A DNA stretch of 8,172 bases from Synergistaceae bacterium (lineage in GTDB: Bacteria > Synergistota > Synergistia > Synergistales > Aminobacteriaceae): positions 1 to 8,172 of the forward strand of contig WRKN01000111.1 in assembly GCA_009778055.1 (NCBI GenBank), in the 5' to 3' direction. Positions 5,204 through 8,172 of the stretch are shown here, one piece after another (within the stretch, counting starts at the first letter, position 1; the number at the start of each line of letters is the position of its first letter). The notes beneath the pieces are model-generated. The model searched no databases, was not told the origin of the DNA, and saw nothing but the letters and a program-made list of their open reading frames with translations. A program made the translations under genes and the position numbers.

Positions 5204-8172
5204 TCAACTTGCGCGTTCAAAATTTTTCATCCACACGGCCAAATGTTCGGCCGCTTTTTCCGTTTCATCCATGAGCAGCGCGTTATAGAGAAAGAAATAT
5301 AATTCCCGCTCTGAGGCGCTTAGATAGTCCATTGACCGCAATTTCCCCATCGCGGCGTCGGCCCCCTCGTCATCCTTTTCGTCCAGGGCCGTTTTTAGCC
5401 GCAGGAGAGTATCTTCCAAATTATTTTCCGCATGTTCGCCCCGTGTGGTGGAGGTTAAAGCTTCATACGCGCCCGGCAGCATCCGCCGTATCTCCTCCGC
5501 GTCACCGCGCCGTCCCGCCGCCGCAAGATCCTCCATCATCCCGCGTACATTCGGAGGAACCAGGGCTTCCGCTATCATGGTTTCTATCAGGGCGGCGAAT
5601 TTTTCACAGTACGCCTGATCCGCGGGAAGGCCGTTCATGAAATGCCAGCGATTATGGTTAAGCAGGTCTAGCCGCTGTGTGGCCAGCTCCTCTTTGGCCG
5701 CGCCGGACATGTACTGCGGTACTTCTATTTGGGCGTGACGGTCGGCCCCCGGCACATTTTGTTGTTTCTCCTCGGGAATCCACCGTCGCAGCAGAGCGTC
5801 CAGTTTGTCCGTTTCTATCGGTTTGGAAAGAAAATCGGAAAAACCACTTGCCAGAAACGTCTCCTTCATCCCGGAAATGGCATGGGCCGTGAGGGCCGCA
5901 ATGGGCAGTTCCTCAAAACGGCCGCCTCTGCCGCGGATCGCCTGCATCGCCTCCATGCCGTCCATTTCGGGCATCATGTGATCCATGAATACAAGGTCGA
6001 AAGAACGCGCTTCCGCCAGATTTACTGCCTCTCGCCCGTTCAGGCAGGTGAAAACGCGCATTTTGTAAGCTCGAAGCAGTCCTTCGGTAACCGCCAGATT
6101 GTTTGGGAAATCGTCCACCACCAACACCTCGGCGTCCGGCGCGATGAAGGTAGCGCGTTGCGTCTCTGCCCGCGTCGCGGATATGGTGGCCGCATCTTCC
6201 ATCGGCTCCCAATCGGTCACGATTTGGGTCAGGGTGGCCGTAAAGACGGAGCCTTTACCGTATTCGCTGGACACGGCAATGTCGCCCCCCATGCCCCGGC
6301 ACAGACTACTCGCTATTGAAAGCCCCAGACCCGTGCCCTCAATGGCGCTGTTGCGCTTTTCGTCTATACGCGTGAAATCGCCGAACAGTTTCGGTATATC
6401 CTCCGGTTTTATACCGATGCCGCTGTCCTCGACCACGAAAGAGAGGCAAACGGTGTTTTCTCCCTTTCGTTCCGCAGAGGCGGAGAACCGGATAAATCCC
6501 TCGTTGGTATATTTCACGGCATTGCTCAGAAGGTTGAGCAGTATCTGCTTGACGCGTCCCGCGTCGCCGACCATGCCGCGCGGAATGCCGGGAGTAGTTT
6601 CCACGAGAAGTTCAAGCGGCTTTTCCGACATCTGGACGCGAATGATGGCCAACACGTCATTGAGCATGGAGGCCGTTTCATAAGCCTCCTTGGAGAGTTC
6701 CAGACCGCCGGATTCGATTTTGGAAAAATCGAGGATATCGTTGATGATGGACAAGAGAGACGCGCCGGCGTTTTTGATGCCCGAAATATATTCCAGGCCC
6801 CTGGCCGTGCCGTAATCCTGTTGAGCCAGCTCGCTCATTCCGATGACGGCGTTCATGGGCGTGCGGATCTCGTGGCTTATTCGGGCGATGAAGTAATCCT
6901 TTTCCCTGGTGAGCCGTTCCGCCGCAACCTTGTCCATGCTCTCGCGGCGTATGATGATCATCAAACTGATAAGGACGACAAGAAGCATGAAGAAAATGGT
7001 CAGCATGGGCGTCAGAAATATACTGATGATACGCTCGTTAGCGGAGGAGTATATTGTATCCGTCGGGACTATGGACACCGCAAACCATCCGGCGGCTGGT
7101 ATGGACGAGGAATATACCGTCATACCCTTGTCTGTGACTGAAAAATTGCCGGCGGATAAAATATCGTCACGATATTCTTCAAGTCCGATTTCGTGGAAAA
7201 AATTTTCCTGCCTTGCCACACTCTTGTCGGAATGGACGACAAAAACTCCGTCGGAGTCTATGATAAACACCTGCTGCCCATCCAGTGAAGCCGCCCTGCG
7301 GAGCATGGCGTTGAGGGCTTCAATAGTGATGGACTCCGAAATTACGCCTATGTCATTTCCGTCTTCATCATAGACGTTGGCGGACATATCCAGAATGACG
7401 TCGCCTGTGAGCGCGTCAAAATACGGCTTGGAATATGCCACGTCGTTTCCCTGCTCTTTTTTCGCGGCCACAAACCACGGCCTTTCAGTGTTGTTCCAGT
7501 CCTGCGGGACGTCCCAGGGCCGGCTGAACACGGCGTAACCGCCCGGTTCGTTCCAGACCGCGTTCGTAGTGCAGTACAAGGTGGAGATATCCTCCAAAAC
7601 GCGGGAAGATTCCTCCAGATATCGGCGGAGCTGTTCCAGATCGACGGGCTCCTGGGACATAAAATGGGCGACCCCGGCCCTGGCGCTCAAAAGGACGTTC
7701 TCATGCTCGCGCAGGTACGCGTGGACACTGTCGCGCAGCCGGGCATTGTGTTCGCCAATGCTCATTTCGACATAATCGGACGATATAAGGTGAAAATTTC
7801 CGACAAAAACCCAAATAAGAGACACGGCGCAAAGCAGGATCAGGCTCAGGCAAAAACTTGTCAAGCGTCCCACGACGGACAGCCTGTTTACTCTTCTTTC
7901 GGATTTCGGCTCGGCAACCGAGTCTTCCCTGTTTTTTATGACCGAACGGAGCATGGAGCAGGCGCTGTAGAGCAGGAATACAGCGACTAACCATTTCACC
8001 GGTGAAATATCCATGTTGTCCATTGCGAAAGCGGCGACGAGTACGCCCAGCGTGCCGCAAACCGCGCTGATTACAGTTATTTTGCGCGAGTAGCTGTCAT
8101 GCTTGATGAACTGTATGCTTGCCACCGGGACTGAAAAAGCCGCGGCTCCCACCATTATGGGAAAGGCAGCTT
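5204..8172 (-). CDS. Hybrid sensor histidine kinase, N-terminally fused to a TauE/SafE-like permease segment (5' end outside window)
   Basis: The frame is open through the right edge, so the gene is partial. Counting from the Met at 8155, residues 1-72, with PVASIQFIKHDSYSRK and two further hydrophobic helices (about 26-44 and 53-70), read like the C-terminus of a TauE/SafE sulfite-exporter-type permease. A short polar linker (73-93) follows, then a membrane helix (about 95-120) and a dCACHE-type periplasmic sensor (about 121-372; RPWFVAAK near 225, YSKPYFDALTGD at 241-252). A second helix spans about 377-402. HisKA has His428 (SHEIRTPMN), and HATPase_c has the N box near 541-550, DSGIGI at 577 and EGTGLGLS at 606. 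The receiver domain (about 675-795) has Asp681-Asp682, Asp725, Thr756 and Lys778. The helical C-terminus (about 800-983) lacks a recognisable HPt H-x-x-K-G motif. No ribosome binding site supports a separate kinase start. It is the upstream partner of the response regulator. Confidence 0.9.
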   Translation of the reverse strand, partial: AAFPIMVGAAAFSVPVASIQFIKHDSYSRKITVISAVCGTLGVLVAAFAMDNMDISPVKWLVAVFLLYSACSMLRSVIKNREDSVAEPKSERRVNRLSVVGRLTSFCLSLILLCAVSLIWVFVGNFHLISSDYVEMSIGEHNARLRDSVHAYLREHENVLLSARAGVAHFMSQEPVDLEQLRRYLEESSRVLEDISTLYCTTNAVWNEPGGYAVFSRPWDVPQDWNNTERPWFVAAKKEQGNDVAYSKPYFDALTGDVILDMSANVYDEDGNDIGVISESITIEALNAMLRRAASLDGQQVFIIDSDGVFVVHSDKSVARQENFFHEIGLEEYRDDILSAGNFSVTDKGMTVYSSSIPAAGWFAVSIVPTDTIYSSANERIISIFLTPMLTIFFMLLVVLISLMIIIRRESMDKVAAERLTREKDYFIARISHEIRTPMNAVIGMSELAQQDYGTARGLEYISGIKNAGASLLSIINDILDFSKIESGGLELSKEAYETASMLNDVLAIIRVQMSEKPLELLVETTPGIPRGMVGDAGRVKQILLNLLSNAVKYTNEGFIRFSASAERKGENTVCLSFVVEDSGIGIKPEDIPKLFGDFTRIDEKRNSAIEGTGLGLSIASSLCRGMGGDIAVSSEYGKGSVFTATLTQIVTDWEPMEDAATISATRAETQRATFIAPDAEVLVVDDFPNNLAVTEGLLRAYKMRVFTCLNGREAVNLAEARSFDLVFMDHMMPEMDGMEAMQAIRGRGGRFEELPIAALTAHAISGMKETFLASGFSDFLSKPIETDKLDALLRRWIPEEKQQNVPGADRHAQIEVPQYMSGAAKEELATQRLDLLNHNRWHFMNGLPADQAYCEKFAALIETMIAEALVPPNVRGMMEDLAAAGRRGDAEEIRRMLPGAYEALTSTTRGEHAENNLEDTLLRLKTALDEKDDEGADAAMGKLRSMDYLSASERELYFFLYNALLMDETEKAAEHLAVWMKNFERAS
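7940..8172 (-). other. TauE/SafE-like permease C-terminal segment within the kinase frame
   Basis: The translated stretch at the window edge runs AAFPIMVGAAAFSVPVAS, then IQFIKHDSYSRK, a Gly-containing helix (CGTLGVLVAAFAM) and a helix ending LLYSACSMLRS. From memory of the TauE/SafE family, a FPIM-G-AF-PVAS block followed by FIK-Y-RK, a GV-AA helix and a W-LV-V-LY-A-MLRS end is typical of its C-terminal third. I could not run a profile search. The remainder of the permease would lie beyond 8172. Confidence 0.65.

Noticed and set aside
5729..6683. Long plus-strand open frames opposite the kinase (196 and 194 codons)
   Set aside because: They are antisense shadows of the strongly supported kinase domains, with no family resemblance and no translation signals.

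Overview
The window looks like a piece of a diderm (outer-membrane) bacterial chromosome with roughly 50-55% G+C. The sequence shows a type V autotransporter with a C-terminal beta-barrel, a secreted protein built from tandem PPC-like repeats, a YefM/YoeB-type toxin-antitoxin pair, and a large membrane-bound hybrid histidine kinase with a NarL/LuxR-type response regulator. These families are common in anaerobic, often gut-associated Spirochaetota, Synergistota and Desulfovibrionaceae. No rRNA or housekeeping gene allows a firm choice among them, so the lineage is inference.

Layout from left to right. Bases 1-233 hold no convincing gene. They contain copy 1 of a 62-bp repeat and a strong hairpin downstream of the autotransporter. 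Bases 234-2462 (minus) encode the autotransporter. The gap 2463-2596 folds into a nested imperfect inverted repeat and carries a 13-bp match to the repeat. Bases 2597-3634 (minus) are one secreted three-repeat PPC-like gene, split by an in-frame TAA exactly where the repeat family predicts Tyr. Bases 3635-4010 hold a possible tiny ORF on the minus strand, copy 2 of the 62-bp repeat, and a candidate promoter for the toxin-antitoxin operon (4011-4546, plus). Bases 4567-5187 (minus, response regulator) and 5204 to the right edge (minus, sensor kinase) form a two-gene operon transcribed toward the toxin-antitoxin pair.

The most notable point is the kinase. Its open frame starts, at the window edge, inside what reads as the C-terminal part of a TauE/SafE-type permease, and runs without a stop into a dCACHE-HisKA-HATPase-REC kinase. 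This suggests a transporter-sensor fusion feeding the adjacent LuxR-type regulator.

The second notable point is the repeat. Its two copies carry paired TGTACA cores, the known core of the E. coli YefM-YoeB operator. One copy lies upstream of a YefM/YoeB-like operon, and a further core lies upstream of the autotransporter. The central six bases are T6 in one copy and A6 in the other. The repeats could be antitoxin operators dispersed over several loci, or recombination sites bounding the autotransporter/PPC segment. The sequence alone does not decide.
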